A stretch of 52,706 nt of DNA from JBGTCD01 sp041749015 (GCA_041749015.1 JBGTCD010000090.1:1-52706), one strand, 5' to 3'; shown: positions 34,250 to 44,138, counted from the first letter of the stretch. Made by a program: numbers and translations. The notes: generated from the sequence alone by a model not told the origin.

Positions 34250-34756
34250 CTAAAACGGTCGTCTTGCCGTAACATACCTTTTAATATAATAGTCGGTAAA
34301 GAGGTTGGCCTCCACTACCCCTAAGGAAGAAGAAGCATGGATAAACCTGATGTCTTGCTTGCCTCTCACCTCGGTAACGAGCCCTACGTGAGTAATTTCG
34401 CGCCGTTTCTTTCCGGTTGCAAAAAACACCAGGTCCCCGGGTGCTAATTTCCCGGGAGGAACTTTGGAGCCCACGTCGCTTTGCTGCTTGGACGTCCTTG
34501 GGATTTCAAAGTCAACTGCTCTGAATGAATTGATCAACAGCCCCGAGCAGTCCATTCCGGCACGGGTCATCCCACCCCATTGGTATGGAGTACCTGTATA
34601 AGACTTGGCTGCTCTGATTACCGTTTGGATCTTGGCATCACGCTCGCGGGACTTTTTAGCGGAGGCACATCCCTCCATGATCATTACTAAGGACAAGGCA
34701 ATAAAAATTAATGGTAATTGCCTAATTTTGGTTTTATTTTCAATTAACCACATCAT
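34250..34756 (-). CDS. NlpC/P60 family peptidoglycan endopeptidase, lipoprotein
   Basis: I use the ATG at 34756, because an upstream in-frame codon would overlap the divergent flavoprotein gene. The N-terminus then has a hydrophobic signal with lipobox MEGC. The C40 peptidase domain has the catalytic Cys in MDCSGLL, His in EITHVGLV and a further His in RFIHASSS. The preceding YQWGG is the usual lead-in. It should cut peptide stems of peptidoglycan at the membrane surface. It lies 35 bases downstream of the tRNA-Ala 5' end side and on the same strand. Confidence 0.92.
   Translation of the reverse strand: MMWLIENKTKIRQLPLIFIALSLVMIMEGCASAKKSRERDAKIQTVIRAAKSYTGTPYQWGGMTRAGMDCSGLLINSFRAVDFEIPRTSKQQSDVGSKVPPGKLAPGDLVFFATGKKRREITHVGLVTEVRGKQDIRFIHASSSLGVVEANLFTDYYIKRYVTARRPF
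34723..34730 (+). promoter_or_regulatory. Candidate -7 box (TAATTTTG) for the flavoprotein gene
   Basis: An exact TAnnTTTG match 45 bases before the ATG at 34775. It lies inside the signal-peptide codons of the divergent NlpC/P60 gene. Confidence 0.4.
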
Positions 34757-34758
34757 CA

Positions 34759-34766
34759 CAAAGATA
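34759..34766 (-). promoter_or_regulatory. Candidate -7 box (TATCTTTG) for the NlpC/P60 gene
   Basis: The minus strand reads TATCTTTG directly before the paired ATG codons, which would give a nearly leaderless message. It occupies almost the whole 18-base gap between the two divergent start codons. Confidence 0.4.
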
Positions 34767-34774
34767 TAGTATTC

Positions 34775-36190
34775 ATGGGATTCACTAAGCTTAAAGAGGA
34801 AGATATTCAATGGTTCTTAGAAAAAATTGGGAGCCCCAATGTCATTTTGGAGGAAGAATTAAAAAAAGATTATGGGCATGATGAAACGGAGGATTATTTA
34901 TTCATCCCTGAGATTGTACTCAAACCTAGTAATCCAGAGGATATCAGTGCCATCCTTAAATATTGTAATGAGCGTAACTTCCCAGTCACCCCCCGGGGCG
35001 GTGGCACCGGATTAAGCGGCGGTGCATTGCCTGTAAAAAACGGGGTAGTGATCTCTATGGAACGCTTCAATAAAATTATTGAAATAGATGGCCTTAATCT
35101 CCAGGCTACCGTGGAACCCGGAGTGATCACTGAGGTTTTTCAGGAGTCCGTGAAGGCAAAAGGTTTGTTTTATCCGCCAGACCCAGCGAGCAGAGGCACC
35201 TGCTTTCTGGGTGGCAACCTTGCTGAAAATTCCGGAGGACCAAAAGCCGTAAAATATGGGGTGACCCGTGATTATGTACTGAACCTGCAAGTGGTGCTGC
35301 CTACCGGAGAAATCATCTGGACCGGGGCCAATGTCCTTAAAAATAGCACCGGATATAACCTTACCCAACTGATGTGCGGCAGCGAAGGCACCCTGGGCAT
35401 TATCACAAAAATTGTATTCAAGCTGAGGGGATTTCCCCAAAAATCTGTGCTGCTGCTCATCCCATTTTCCACAAATGAAGAAGCATGCAAGGCCATTTCT
35501 TCCATTTTCGTAGCCGGCATCACCCCTTCCGGAATGGAGTTTTTTGAAAGAGCCGCTGCACTGCGCACTATTGATTATGTAGAGCAGGTATTGAATAGCA
35601 AAGTCACCACCCCCTTCCCTGCCGATCGGGATGCCTACCTCTTGTGCGAGCTGGATGGCAACGACGAGGAGGTTCTCATGAAAGATGCCGAACGCATCAT
35701 GGAAGTGGTAGAACAATATGATACCGGAGAGGTGCTTTTTGCAGAAACGGCCGCACAAAAGGAGGAATTATGGAAGATCCGAAAAAATATTTCTCCGGCC
35801 GTAAATGCGTATACCCTTACCAAATCTGATGATGTAGTAGTGCCCAGAGGCAACCTGCCCAAGCTCATCACCGGGATCAAGGAAATTGGTAAAACTTATG
35901 GATTTAACTCTGTGTGCTATGGCCACCTGGGAGATGGCAACCTCCATGTGAATGTGCTGAAAGAGGAGATTTCCGATGAAGATTGGAACACCAAAGTCAA
36001 TGATGGCATTGGGGAAATATTCAAACTAACCACCCAACTTGGGGGCACCCTTTCGGGAGAGCATGGTATTGGCGTTGCCAAAAGACCCTATATTAATCTT
36101 GCTCTAAGTGAGGTAAACCTGAACCTCATGCGGGGCATTAAAAAAGTATTTGACCCGAACGGTATTCTTAATCCTGAAAAAATATTTTGA
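34775..36190 (+). CDS. glcD: FAD-linked oxidase, GlcD/D-lactate dehydrogenase type
   Basis: The 471-residue flavoprotein has an FAD-binding type 4 domain (about 50-225; TPRGGGTGLSGGALP, EPGVITEVFQ, GGNLAENSGGPKAVKYG) and an FAD-oxidase C domain (about 230-470) with the metal and substrate region CYGHLGDGNLHVN and the closing LSGEHGIGVAKRP. It oxidises a 2-hydroxy acid, glycolate or D-lactate being the common substrates. The partner iron-sulphur subunits (GlcE, GlcF) are not here. It is separated from asnB by 40 bases. Confidence 0.9.
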   Translation: MGFTKLKEEDIQWFLEKIGSPNVILEEELKKDYGHDETEDYLFIPEIVLKPSNPEDISAILKYCNERNFPVTPRGGGTGLSGGALPVKNGVVISMERFNKIIEIDGLNLQATVEPGVITEVFQESVKAKGLFYPPDPASRGTCFLGGNLAENSGGPKAVKYGVTRDYVLNLQVVLPTGEIIWTGANVLKNSTGYNLTQLMCGSEGTLGIITKIVFKLRGFPQKSVLLLIPFSTNEEACKAISSIFVAGITPSGMEFFERAAALRTIDYVEQVLNSKVTTPFPADRDAYLLCELDGNDEEVLMKDAERIMEVVEQYDTGEVLFAETAAQKEELWKIRKNISPAVNAYTLTKSDDVVVPRGNLPKLITGIKEIGKTYGFNSVCYGHLGDGNLHVNVLKEEISDEDWNTKVNDGIGEIFKLTTQLGGTLSGEHGIGVAKRPYINLALSEVNLNLMRGIKKVFDPNGILNPEKIF

Positions 36191-36230
36191 TCCTTCTGCT
36201 CAACCAAATTCATAAACCCAATTATTAACC

Positions 36231-38111
36231 ATGTGCGGTATCACGGGTTTGTATGCGTTTAATTTAGTAGGAAGGATGCACGTGGTGAATCTTGCCAATG
36301 CTACCCTTGCTCTGGAAAGCAGGGGGCCGGACTTTCAGGATATGTACCATGATGAGCACGTGGGCCTTGGCCACCGCAGGCTTTCAATCATCGACACCTC
36401 AAATCAGGGTCATCAACCCATGACCGATCCTTCCGGCAGGTACATGATCATTTTTAATGGAGAAATCTACAACTATAAGACCCTCCGTAAAAATTTGGAA
36501 GCGAGTGGCGTCAACTTCCGATCTGAGACCGATACAGAAGTGTTGCTGCAGGCGTACATCCATCAGGGCAAGGCCTGTCTTCAGGATCTCCAGGGATTTT
36601 TCTCCTTTGCCATTTATGATAAAAAGGAAGAGCGATTATTCCTTGCCCGGGATCGTTTTGGCATCAAGCCCCTTTATTACCTAATCGATGGTGACAAACT
36701 ATTATTTGCCTCCGAAATGAAAGCAATGATACCCTATGGCATCAGTAAAGAAATCGATATGGAGGCCCTTTATACCTACCTCCAACTCAATTATATCCCG
36801 GCCCCGCTTACCATTTTTAAACAGGTTAAAAAACTTCTGCCCGGGCACTGCATCGAAATCTCAACTGAAGAATTCACTGTTTCCAAATATTATAATCCTG
36901 AAACGCCCGAATTTGAAACTACAGACCGGGAAAATTTAAAAAAAACACTTCAGGAAAAATTAGAAGCGGCCGTTCATAAAAGGCTGGTTGCTGATGTGCC
37001 CCTGGGGTCATTTCTAAGTGGTGGCATCGACAGTTCCATCATAGCAGCTTTGGCGGTCCAGCAAAAACCTGATTTACGGACTTTTTCGATTGGTTTTAAG
37101 GATCAGAAATATTTTGATGAATCCGAGCATGCCAATGCGGTAGCCCGCCACCTGGGTACTAATCATCAGACATTTTCGCTATCCACAAAAGACCTGTATA
37201 ACGAGGTGCATCATGTCCTGGATTATATTGATGAGCCTTTTGCTGATTCATCGGCCATTGCGGTGTACCTATTGAGCAAAGTCACCCGCAATGAAGTGAC
37301 GGTTGCACTGTCAGGCGATGGGGCAGATGAGTTATTTGGTGGTTATAATAAGCATCGGGCTTTTCACCGGTCGATCCATCCCGGTATTTTTGAAAAAATG
37401 GTGGGTGGGATGGGGCCCTTATGGTACATGATGCCCAAATCCAGGCACAGCCCATTTTCTGATAAGTTTAGAAAACTGTACCGATTTTCTAAAGGCATGA
37501 ACATGTCTGCCCGGGACCGATATTGGGCCTGGGCCGGGTTTGCCTCAGAGCAAGAAGTCAAAAAACTCATCAGGGCCGATTTTGGTAATGAGAACTATAC
37601 CACCTTTAAGGAAGAGTGGTTAGAACCCCTCCTCCACCCAGACCCAATGAATGGAGTGCTCGATACTGATATAGGCCTGGTATTGCCTAATGATATGCTC
37701 ACCAAAGTAGATCTGATGTCGATGGCACATGGACTGGAGGTTAGAGTGCCTTTTCTTGACCATGACCTGGTAGAATGGGTAAGGGCATTACCCTCAGAAT
37801 ATAAGGTAAATCGGCACTCTGGAAAATTACTGCTTAAAGAGACTTTTAAAAGCCTACTGCCTGAATCGATCCACAAAAGACCAAAACATGGATTCGAAGT
37901 GCCCCTGAGACATTGGCTTACACACGAAATGAAAAGTTTGGTTTTTGATGACCTACTATCAAAAACTACCATTACCCAGCAGGGAATTTTTAATTACCAG
38001 GAAATCAACGCATTAAAAAGAAAACTATTTTCTCTAAACCCCGGTGATGCCCATGCCAGAATTTGGGCCCTGGTCGTTTTTCAATGGTGGTGGCGGCGTT
38101 TTGGGCAATAA
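36231..38111 (+). CDS. asnB: Asparagine synthase (glutamine-hydrolysing)
   Basis: The 626-residue enzyme has the N-terminal nucleophile Cys2 (MCGITGLY) of a class II glutaminase domain (about 1-210; FNGEIYNY, RDRFGIKPLYY). The ATP-dependent synthase domain has the PP-loop LSGGIDSSIIAAL and SGDGADELFGGY. It makes asparagine from aspartate and glutamine. Some close relatives are used in polysaccharide modification, but no such genes are adjacent. Length and domains are standard. Confidence 0.95.
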   Translation: MCGITGLYAFNLVGRMHVVNLANATLALESRGPDFQDMYHDEHVGLGHRRLSIIDTSNQGHQPMTDPSGRYMIIFNGEIYNYKTLRKNLEASGVNFRSETDTEVLLQAYIHQGKACLQDLQGFFSFAIYDKKEERLFLARDRFGIKPLYYLIDGDKLLFASEMKAMIPYGISKEIDMEALYTYLQLNYIPAPLTIFKQVKKLLPGHCIEISTEEFTVSKYYNPETPEFETTDRENLKKTLQEKLEAAVHKRLVADVPLGSFLSGGIDSSIIAALAVQQKPDLRTFSIGFKDQKYFDESEHANAVARHLGTNHQTFSLSTKDLYNEVHHVLDYIDEPFADSSAIAVYLLSKVTRNEVTVALSGDGADELFGGYNKHRAFHRSIHPGIFEKMVGGMGPLWYMMPKSRHSPFSDKFRKLYRFSKGMNMSARDRYWAWAGFASEQEVKKLIRADFGNENYTTFKEEWLEPLLHPDPMNGVLDTDIGLVLPNDMLTKVDLMSMAHGLEVRVPFLDHDLVEWVRALPSEYKVNRHSGKLLLKETFKSLLPESIHKRPKHGFEVPLRHWLTHEMKSLVFDDLLSKTTITQQGIFNYQEINALKRKLFSLNPGDAHARIWALVVFQWWWRRFGQ

Positions 38112-38235
38112 ATCAATGATATATGTTTAAGCTAAGTATTTAAGGCATCTACCTCCCCCTTACCCCTTCTGTCGATTTGATGTTACTATTGATAAAATAT
38201 ACGTATACATTAGATATAGGATAAATTTCAAATTT

Positions 38236-39006
38236 ATGAAAAGGGTAAGTCTGTTAGGTTTCGTGTCTCTATTCATGTTTTTTGTTTTCTCTCATTGTGA
38301 GGAAAACGAAAACCTAATAACAACTGCGGTAAAGGTGGATTTCAAGTTAACGGATGCCCCGGCTGATTTTGAAGAAGTAAATATTGAGATAGTTGGCCTC
38401 AGATACCATAATGAAATGGAAGGCTGGGTAGATGTTGAGGATTTTAATCCAGGCATTTATGACCTGCTAAAGCTGAGAAATGGGGTGGATACCCTATTAG
38501 GCTCGGCGGAAATTTTAAGTGGTCATATTAGCCAGATCCGCCTGATGCTAGGCTCCGAGAATTCGGTAGTAATTGATGGTGATAAAAAGCCGCTCTTCAC
38601 CCCAAGTGCCCAGCAAAGCGGCATTAAGGTATTGGTCAACAAAACCTTCTCTCCGGGCAGAAATCAGATTTTACTGGATTTTGATGCTGCAAGGTCTGTA
38701 GTGTCCAATCCCAACAAGTTTATTTTAAAACCGGTAATACGCATTATTGAAACCGAAACGACCGGTGCCGTACAAGGCCGCATCCTTCCTTTAGGAGTGG
38801 CATCAGTGGTTTATCTCCAAAACTCAACTGATACCTTGTCAGCATACCCTAATCAAGAAAATGGCAAATTTTTAATCAAGGGGGCACAGCCCGGATCCTA
38901 CCAATTGAAGGTGGTGCCGGAATCGCCCTATGGCGAAGTAATCATGGAGAACGTTCCGGTGATTGAAAAGATTACCATTGATATAGGCACTATTACCTTA
39001 AAATGA
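38236..39006 (+). CDS. DUF4382 lipoprotein, first of a tandem pair
   Basis: The 256-residue protein has a signal ending near Cys21 (FSHCEEN), probably a lipoprotein. A DUF4382 domain (about 30-170) contains KLTDAPADFEEVNIEI and LLDFDAARSVV. The C-terminal 80 residues form a carboxypeptidase-regulatory-like beta sandwich (GAVQGRILP, KGAQPGSYQLKVVP). The next gene is a clear paralogue. The function is unknown; a surface-exposed binding role is possible. Confidence 0.88.
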   Translation: MKRVSLLGFVSLFMFFVFSHCEENENLITTAVKVDFKLTDAPADFEEVNIEIVGLRYHNEMEGWVDVEDFNPGIYDLLKLRNGVDTLLGSAEILSGHISQIRLMLGSENSVVIDGDKKPLFTPSAQQSGIKVLVNKTFSPGRNQILLDFDAARSVVSNPNKFILKPVIRIIETETTGAVQGRILPLGVASVVYLQNSTDTLSAYPNQENGKFLIKGAQPGSYQLKVVPESPYGEVIMENVPVIEKITIDIGTITLK

Positions 39007-39145
39007 GCTGGGATATAGGCAGACTATTCTTTCGGTAACTGTCATTCATCGCCATTTCTATACCTTTATCTGATTAATCAGCACTTTCATTTAAAATACA
39101 CTTACCTCAGTCTCTTGATCTGTATCAATAGAAAAATATACAGCT

Positions 39146-39931
39146 ATGGAAAGGATATTGAGAGTATTCGTGTTGCTGTTGGCTTTATCTACTTTATCAC
39201 AATGTTACAATGATTCCGAAAGGCTATCGTTAGCAAGCGTTGAATTCCGGCTTACCGATGCCCCTGCAGATTATGAGCAGGTCAATGTGGAAATATTATC
39301 GCTGCTATACCATACCACCGAAAATGGGTGGGAGGAGATCAATAATTTTAACTCCGGCATCTATAATCTTCTTGACTTCCGAAATGGTACTGACACCTTA
39401 TTAGGTAATGCAGAATTACCTCCGGGCAAACTCACCCAGCTTAGGCTAATCCTGGGAAACCAAAACACCCTGCTCATCGATGGGCAGATTCGGAACCTTT
39501 CTGTACCTGGCGGCCAGCAATCAGGCATCATAATTCCTATCAATATAGAATTGATACAAGGTGTTTCTTACAACATCCTGCTGGATTTTGATGCTGCAAG
39601 GTCTGTCAAGCCCCGTCCTAATGGCTACAATCTGGTGCCTGTGATCCGCGTCATTGACGAAGAGAAATCCGGGAGGGTTCAAGGCCATATTTTACCCTTG
39701 GAGGCCAGGGCTGTGTTATATGTTCAAAACCCATCAGATACCATTACAGCATTTACAGGCGATGATGGATTCTTTATGGTAAGGGGCGTAAAGCCCGGAA
39801 CTTATCAGGTCAGGGTGGAGCCACAAAGTGGGTATAAGGGGGTGACCAGGAAGAATGTGCTCGTAGTGTCGGGATCCGTCGCCAATATGGGGTTTATGGT
39901 TTTGGAGGAGGGTGATGAAGAAGATGAATAG
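39146..39931 (+). CDS. DUF4382 lipoprotein, second of a tandem pair
   Basis: This 261-residue protein repeats the layout of its neighbour: lipobox LSQC, DUF4382 domain with RLTDAPADYEQVNVEI and LLDFDAARSVK, and a C-terminal beta sandwich with GRVQGHILPLEA and RGVKPGTYQVRV. The two genes are separated by 139 bases, arose by duplication and have since diverged. It ends in an acidic tail (EEGDEEDE). The function is unknown. Confidence 0.88.
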   Translation: MERILRVFVLLLALSTLSQCYNDSERLSLASVEFRLTDAPADYEQVNVEILSLLYHTTENGWEEINNFNSGIYNLLDFRNGTDTLLGNAELPPGKLTQLRLILGNQNTLLIDGQIRNLSVPGGQQSGIIIPINIELIQGVSYNILLDFDAARSVKPRPNGYNLVPVIRVIDEEKSGRVQGHILPLEARAVLYVQNPSDTITAFTGDDGFFMVRGVKPGTYQVRVEPQSGYKGVTRKNVLVVSGSVANMGFMVLEEGDEEDE

Positions 39932-40228
39932 GTATTCAATCAAGAATTTAGAAGGACCCACAATGCCAATTTTTGGATAGTAACCATAAACAGAGCCTAT
40001 ATTTAATTATTTCTGGTGGGTGACACCAAAACTTTTCATCTAAGGTTTTCCGAAAAGCACATCTCCTTTTCAAGAATATGGTGCAAAATCAATAAAATAA
40101 ATAAGCATTAATTACTTAAGCCTAATATTAGTTGCTGACAATCCAATAAAATTAACAAATAGATAACATATCATTTCGATTGGTTAAAATTAATTTACCT
40201 TAACTTTCAATAAAAAAGTTAAAAAGTT
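39932..40228 (+). other. 297-base intergenic region, no gene seen
   Basis: AT-rich sequence between the second DUF4382 gene and the T9SS protein gene. I see no coding sequence, RNA gene, clear terminator or TAnnTTTG promoter. A short repeat AAAAAGTT lies just before the next ATG. Confidence 0.6.
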
Positions 40229-42751
40229 ATGAAAAAGCTCTCCTTACTTTCATTGGCAATATTCATTGTTAATATCTTATTCGCACAAGAGAACCAATTT
40301 GTAGAAAAAGTTTTTGACGACAGTGTATCCAACAATCACTATGCGGTGAAAAGAGTTATTGTTACCACCTATGAAAAAGAAATTCATAAATCTTTTGAAA
40401 TTGAGGTAAAGCAAACAGATAGATACAATATATCGGCATTTATGGTTGCCGGACTTGCAGATAGTACAATTTTACAGGTTTATTTAGATATTGAAAAAAG
40501 AGCAATTGCAAGTTTACTATATAGAATAGCAAATGCATGGAAGCCATTCACAATCAATTTCGATGATCAAGGAGATGGAATTAACCTAACTGAAGGAGTT
40601 CATACTATTACATTTTCAGCGGTAGGGGAAGTTGTCCCTGGCATTGAATCTGTACATTTACATCCTGCAAGAATTAAAGATGAAAGTCTTTTTAAAGAAG
40701 CAATGGATTATGTAGAAATTCTAAAAGAAAAAAAACTACCCGAGAATTACAGCAAAGATATGGCTGAGGATAAAAATTTATCTTCGCGAACATCATCCGA
40801 TCCAGTTTATAATTATAATCCTCCCGTTTATGACTACAATTATCGGGAGGATATTGATTTCAATTATACATATTGGTACGGTTATCACTTTACAGCGGGT
40901 ACTACTGTCACATTTGAAACTACCAACAATAATTGCGACCCCGTCATGTATTTGTTCCATAGATTTACGGATCCATCATCCCATTCATGGTATAATGATG
41001 ATGGCGGTGTTGGGCTAAACTCTAAGCTTACTGTAACCATTCCTACAAGTGGGCATTATATACTCTTGCTACGGGCTTATGGAGGCTCAATTGCTAGTGC
41101 AGGCGTAGTTGATTTATATAGAAATGGTCAATTGGTTGCACCCTCTGCCCCCGTAGCCGGTAGATACTTCTACCAATATTCTCCAAAGACTGGCCCGCTC
41201 ACACACCTTACCGCAAATGCTCTAGGAGACCCATATCTATGGGTTGCTGACGATTATTTTGGGAAAATCAGGGCACACAACAACGATTACATTAACTTTA
41301 ATTCAGACTTTATATGGAACAGAAACGCCCGTCTCCAAACAACTTTTGAAACCTTAAGCAAAGGGTTTTTGATTTCATCATACACCATTTCCAACCCAAC
41401 TGGAAATTGTGATTTGTATATGAATACACAATTATTGCCAAAAAATAGTCAAATATGGGTACATTGTCCGAAATTAAAACATATTGATGCAATAAGAACT
41501 CATGATAAAAATAGTGTAACTGGCAATAGTGGGTACAACTGTCATGCTTGGGCCGGAGGAATTGTAACTAACTTTACAAATCCTTATCAAAATTCTGGCT
41601 TAGTTAACCCAAATCATCCCTATGATTTGAATCCATGGTATTCTCCCGTAGATCAAGGTCTTAAAAGTTTTGATAATTATTTTGGTAATGACCCACCGCG
41701 ATATGCAGGCGCGATGAGTTATACAAGAATTGGTGCTGATGAATATAACGCTGCCATAGCAGTTTGGGCCTGGCTTTTTCCTGATGGATCTATTAATACT
41801 TTTACACACTCTTCTATTAAAAAACCTGGCAATCTTCACCCTCATGGATATGATTGGGAGAGCAAAATTCACGTTCAGGAAAGATTTATGCACCCCAAGG
41901 ATGCAATTGAAGGCTTAACTTCTTCATCTGGAAATGGAGTTATAGTTGCCTATTATAAACCTTCTGGTGGCTTTGCTCCTGAAGGAGGAAGGGTAAGTGA
42001 AAATCAAACATTTTCATTCGATGAATCTCTCTCATTAGGCCTTACAGTAATTGATACCGTTCAATTTAATGAGGTTGAGCTATTATGGATTAATCATTTT
42101 AGCGATAGAGTTAGCCCTTCACTTCAGAAAGAGTTTTATGAGCTGCTCAATAATTGGAAAAAGGAAGTAGAAGTATTGAATTCTCAGGCCATAAGCAATC
42201 AAATGGCATATTCAAGTACCCCTAATTTCAAATCGTTGTTGAGTCTAAGTCAACAGAATAAATCAGAAATACTTCCACTTATTTTCAAAGATTATATTGA
42301 AAGTACCAGAAGTGACATTTTGTACCTTTTAATTTATCACCTTACAAATAGCAAGTATGGGCACTTGATCGCTGAGGTTATGAAAGAAAATCGAGAAAAT
42401 CTGTATAATAACAACCAGTTAATGTACAGATCGACCAAAGTCAATTATTTGAAGTACATAAAAAAAATATTATCCACTGATCTCCAAGATGAAATTGACA
42501 AACCATCAATTAAGTTATATCCTAACCCCGCAAGTCATAGCATTTTTATCGACTCACATAAACCTATCCTTAAGATAAGTGCATATGATTTAAATGGTAG
42601 GTTAGTTCATAATAAGTATTCAAAATCTTACGAAATGGGTAAAAATAATGTCCATGTAGATGTAAATGCATTTCCTTCTGGGCCATATATTTTAATCATA
42701 GAGCATACAGAAGGTAATTTTTCTATTGTAAAAATTTTAATTAATAGATGA
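40229..42751 (+). CDS. T9SS-secreted protein with NCHAW/H motif, possible cysteine amidase or peptidase
   Basis: The 840-residue protein has a Sec signal (to about residue 20, LFAQ). A PPC-like beta domain (about 215-310) contains TFETTNNNCDPVMYLF and PTSGHYILLLRAYG. The central domain has GYNCHAWAGG (Cys438) and FTHSS (His527) followed by HPHGYDWESK, resembling DUF7689-type domains. A helical part follows, and a type A T9SS sorting domain (about 755-840) starts IKLYPNPASHSIFIDS. Cys438 and His527 could form a papain-like or NlpC-like site; this is inference. The gene is more AT-rich than its neighbours. It ends one base before the next ATG, so it is co-transcribed with the lipoprotein pair. 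Confidence 0.8.
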   Translation: MKKLSLLSLAIFIVNILFAQENQFVEKVFDDSVSNNHYAVKRVIVTTYEKEIHKSFEIEVKQTDRYNISAFMVAGLADSTILQVYLDIEKRAIASLLYRIANAWKPFTINFDDQGDGINLTEGVHTITFSAVGEVVPGIESVHLHPARIKDESLFKEAMDYVEILKEKKLPENYSKDMAEDKNLSSRTSSDPVYNYNPPVYDYNYREDIDFNYTYWYGYHFTAGTTVTFETTNNNCDPVMYLFHRFTDPSSHSWYNDDGGVGLNSKLTVTIPTSGHYILLLRAYGGSIASAGVVDLYRNGQLVAPSAPVAGRYFYQYSPKTGPLTHLTANALGDPYLWVADDYFGKIRAHNNDYINFNSDFIWNRNARLQTTFETLSKGFLISSYTISNPTGNCDLYMNTQLLPKNSQIWVHCPKLKHIDAIRTHDKNSVTGNSGYNCHAWAGGIVTNFTNPYQNSGLVNPNHPYDLNPWYSPVDQGLKSFDNYFGNDPPRYAGAMSYTRIGADEYNAAIAVWAWLFPDGSINTFTHSSIKKPGNLHPHGYDWESKIHVQERFMHPKDAIEGLTSSSGNGVIVAYYKPSGGFAPEGGRVSENQTFSFDESLSLGLTVIDTVQFNEVELLWINHFSDRVSPSLQKEFYELLNNWKKEVEVLNSQAISNQMAYSSTPNFKSLLSLSQQNKSEILPLIFKDYIESTRSDILYLLIYHLTNSKYGHLIAEVMKENRENLYNNNQLMYRSTKVNYLKYIKKILSTDLQDEIDKPSIKLYPNPASHSIFIDSHKPILKISAYDLNGRLVHNKYSKSYEMGKNNVHVDVNAFPSGPYILIIEHTEGNFSIVKILINR

Positions 42752-42752
42752 A

Positions 42753-44138
42753 ATGAAAAACTTCTATACACTTTTGCCGGTCTTAACAGTAGCATTATTT
42801 CTTTTTAGTTGTACGGAAGACCCGCTAAAGAGTGAAGAGCCAATTGTCCCAAGACCCTTAAAGCACCTGAAAGGTGGAATGTACGAATCAACGACCTGGT
42901 ACCGCGATACCGTTTATGTGTTGGATAGCACATTATTTATAAAACCGGGAAACAAACTTACCATTGAACCCGGGACCCTAATCAAAGGAAATAAACCCAT
43001 GTCGGCCTTGATTGTCTTGAAAGGAGCAGGTATTCATGCAGAAGGCACAAGGGAGCATCCAATCGTTTTTACTTCCATTCATAGTCCAGGGGAAAGAGAT
43101 TGGGGTGGCATTATTATTTTTGGAATAGATGAAGTGCCCTTCCCTCAAGATGCTCATCCCTTTCCATATTTATCTAACCTGGGCGGCAATTCCACCATAA
43201 ATGAATCCCCAGGTATCAAGCTGAAGTTTGTGCGAATTGAATTTGCAGGCATTAATCCGTTTATTCCTTCCGAACACAGTAGTTCGCTGACACTTATCGG
43301 AGTGGAAAAAGTAGCCTCAATAAATAACATCATGATCAGTAGTGGATCAGACTTTGGAATGAGGATTTACGGCGGTGGGGCTCACCTTAAAAAGATAATC
43401 TGTAGTGATAACTGGAATACGGATGTAGGCATTTATTATTCATTTTCAGGCACTATCCAATATTTGATGGTGTATCAAAATCCAAAGAACCAGGCTTTTT
43501 ATTATGACCACAAGTCGATGTTTTTAACTTTCAACACTGAAAATACTTCGCATAAACCGGTACTATCGAATGCCTCTTTGGTAGGGCTGGCTAATCGGAA
43601 TTACCCTGTTTTTGCGAAAATACAGGAAGGATCCAACAGAGGGGTAGTAAGACAAGGGTCAGGAGGGATTAATCTTGTAAACTCTCTTGTGTATGGGGCC
43701 GTTCATGGTGGATACGTTTACAGAAAAAATCAATTCGATCAATTCGAAAATGAGTATAATGCAGACATCGTTTACTGCAGAGGTAATATTTTTGCAGGTG
43801 TGCTTGAGAAAGACTATCCTGTCCGGGGAGGGAGTTTTGCCGCACTTGGGCATGGCGGGTATGAAGAACCTGAACAAAGTCATGTAGAGCGCTTTAACAG
43901 TCAAAATTATATTTTATCACCGGCAGAGTTAAAATGGGATTTCGTTTTGGAAAGTACTGGTTTTACCAATACACCTTCCTTGCTACCATTAGTTGGTTCT
44001 AAACTTTTGGACAATAGTCTTGTCAAAATGATACCAGTAGATGGTCTTGAAAATGTAGATTTTATCGGGGCATTTGGCACAGAAGACTGGACAAAAGGAT
44101 GGGTGAATTGGGATCCTGAAAATACAGAATACGAATAA
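42753..44138 (+). CDS. Beta-helix-like lipoprotein, first of a tandem pair
   Basis: The 461-residue protein has a lipoprotein signal with lipobox LFSC. It then has a motif shared with its neighbour, HLKGGMYESTTWYRDTVY, and a repetitive beta-rich body beginning LTIEPGTLIKG and GIHAEGTREHPIVFTS, typical of the right-handed beta-helix-like lipoproteins common in this phylum. It closes with FIGAFGTEDWTKGWVNWDP, which is identical to the end of the next protein. It starts one base after the T9SS protein gene. The function is unknown; it lacks the T9SS sorting domain. Confidence 0.8.
   Translation: MKNFYTLLPVLTVALFLFSCTEDPLKSEEPIVPRPLKHLKGGMYESTTWYRDTVYVLDSTLFIKPGNKLTIEPGTLIKGNKPMSALIVLKGAGIHAEGTREHPIVFTSIHSPGERDWGGIIIFGIDEVPFPQDAHPFPYLSNLGGNSTINESPGIKLKFVRIEFAGINPFIPSEHSSSLTLIGVEKVASINNIMISSGSDFGMRIYGGGAHLKKIICSDNWNTDVGIYYSFSGTIQYLMVYQNPKNQAFYYDHKSMFLTFNTENTSHKPVLSNASLVGLANRNYPVFAKIQEGSNRGVVRQGSGGINLVNSLVYGAVHGGYVYRKNQFDQFENEYNADIVYCRGNIFAGVLEKDYPVRGGSFAALGHGGYEEPEQSHVERFNSQNYILSPAELKWDFVLESTGFTNTPSLLPLVGSKLLDNSLVKMIPVDGLENVDFIGAFGTEDWTKGWVNWDPENTEYE

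Noticed and set aside
35012..35758. 248-codon open frame on the minus strand inside the flavoprotein gene
   Set aside because: Antisense shadow of a well-conserved FAD oxidase; composition is not protein-like.
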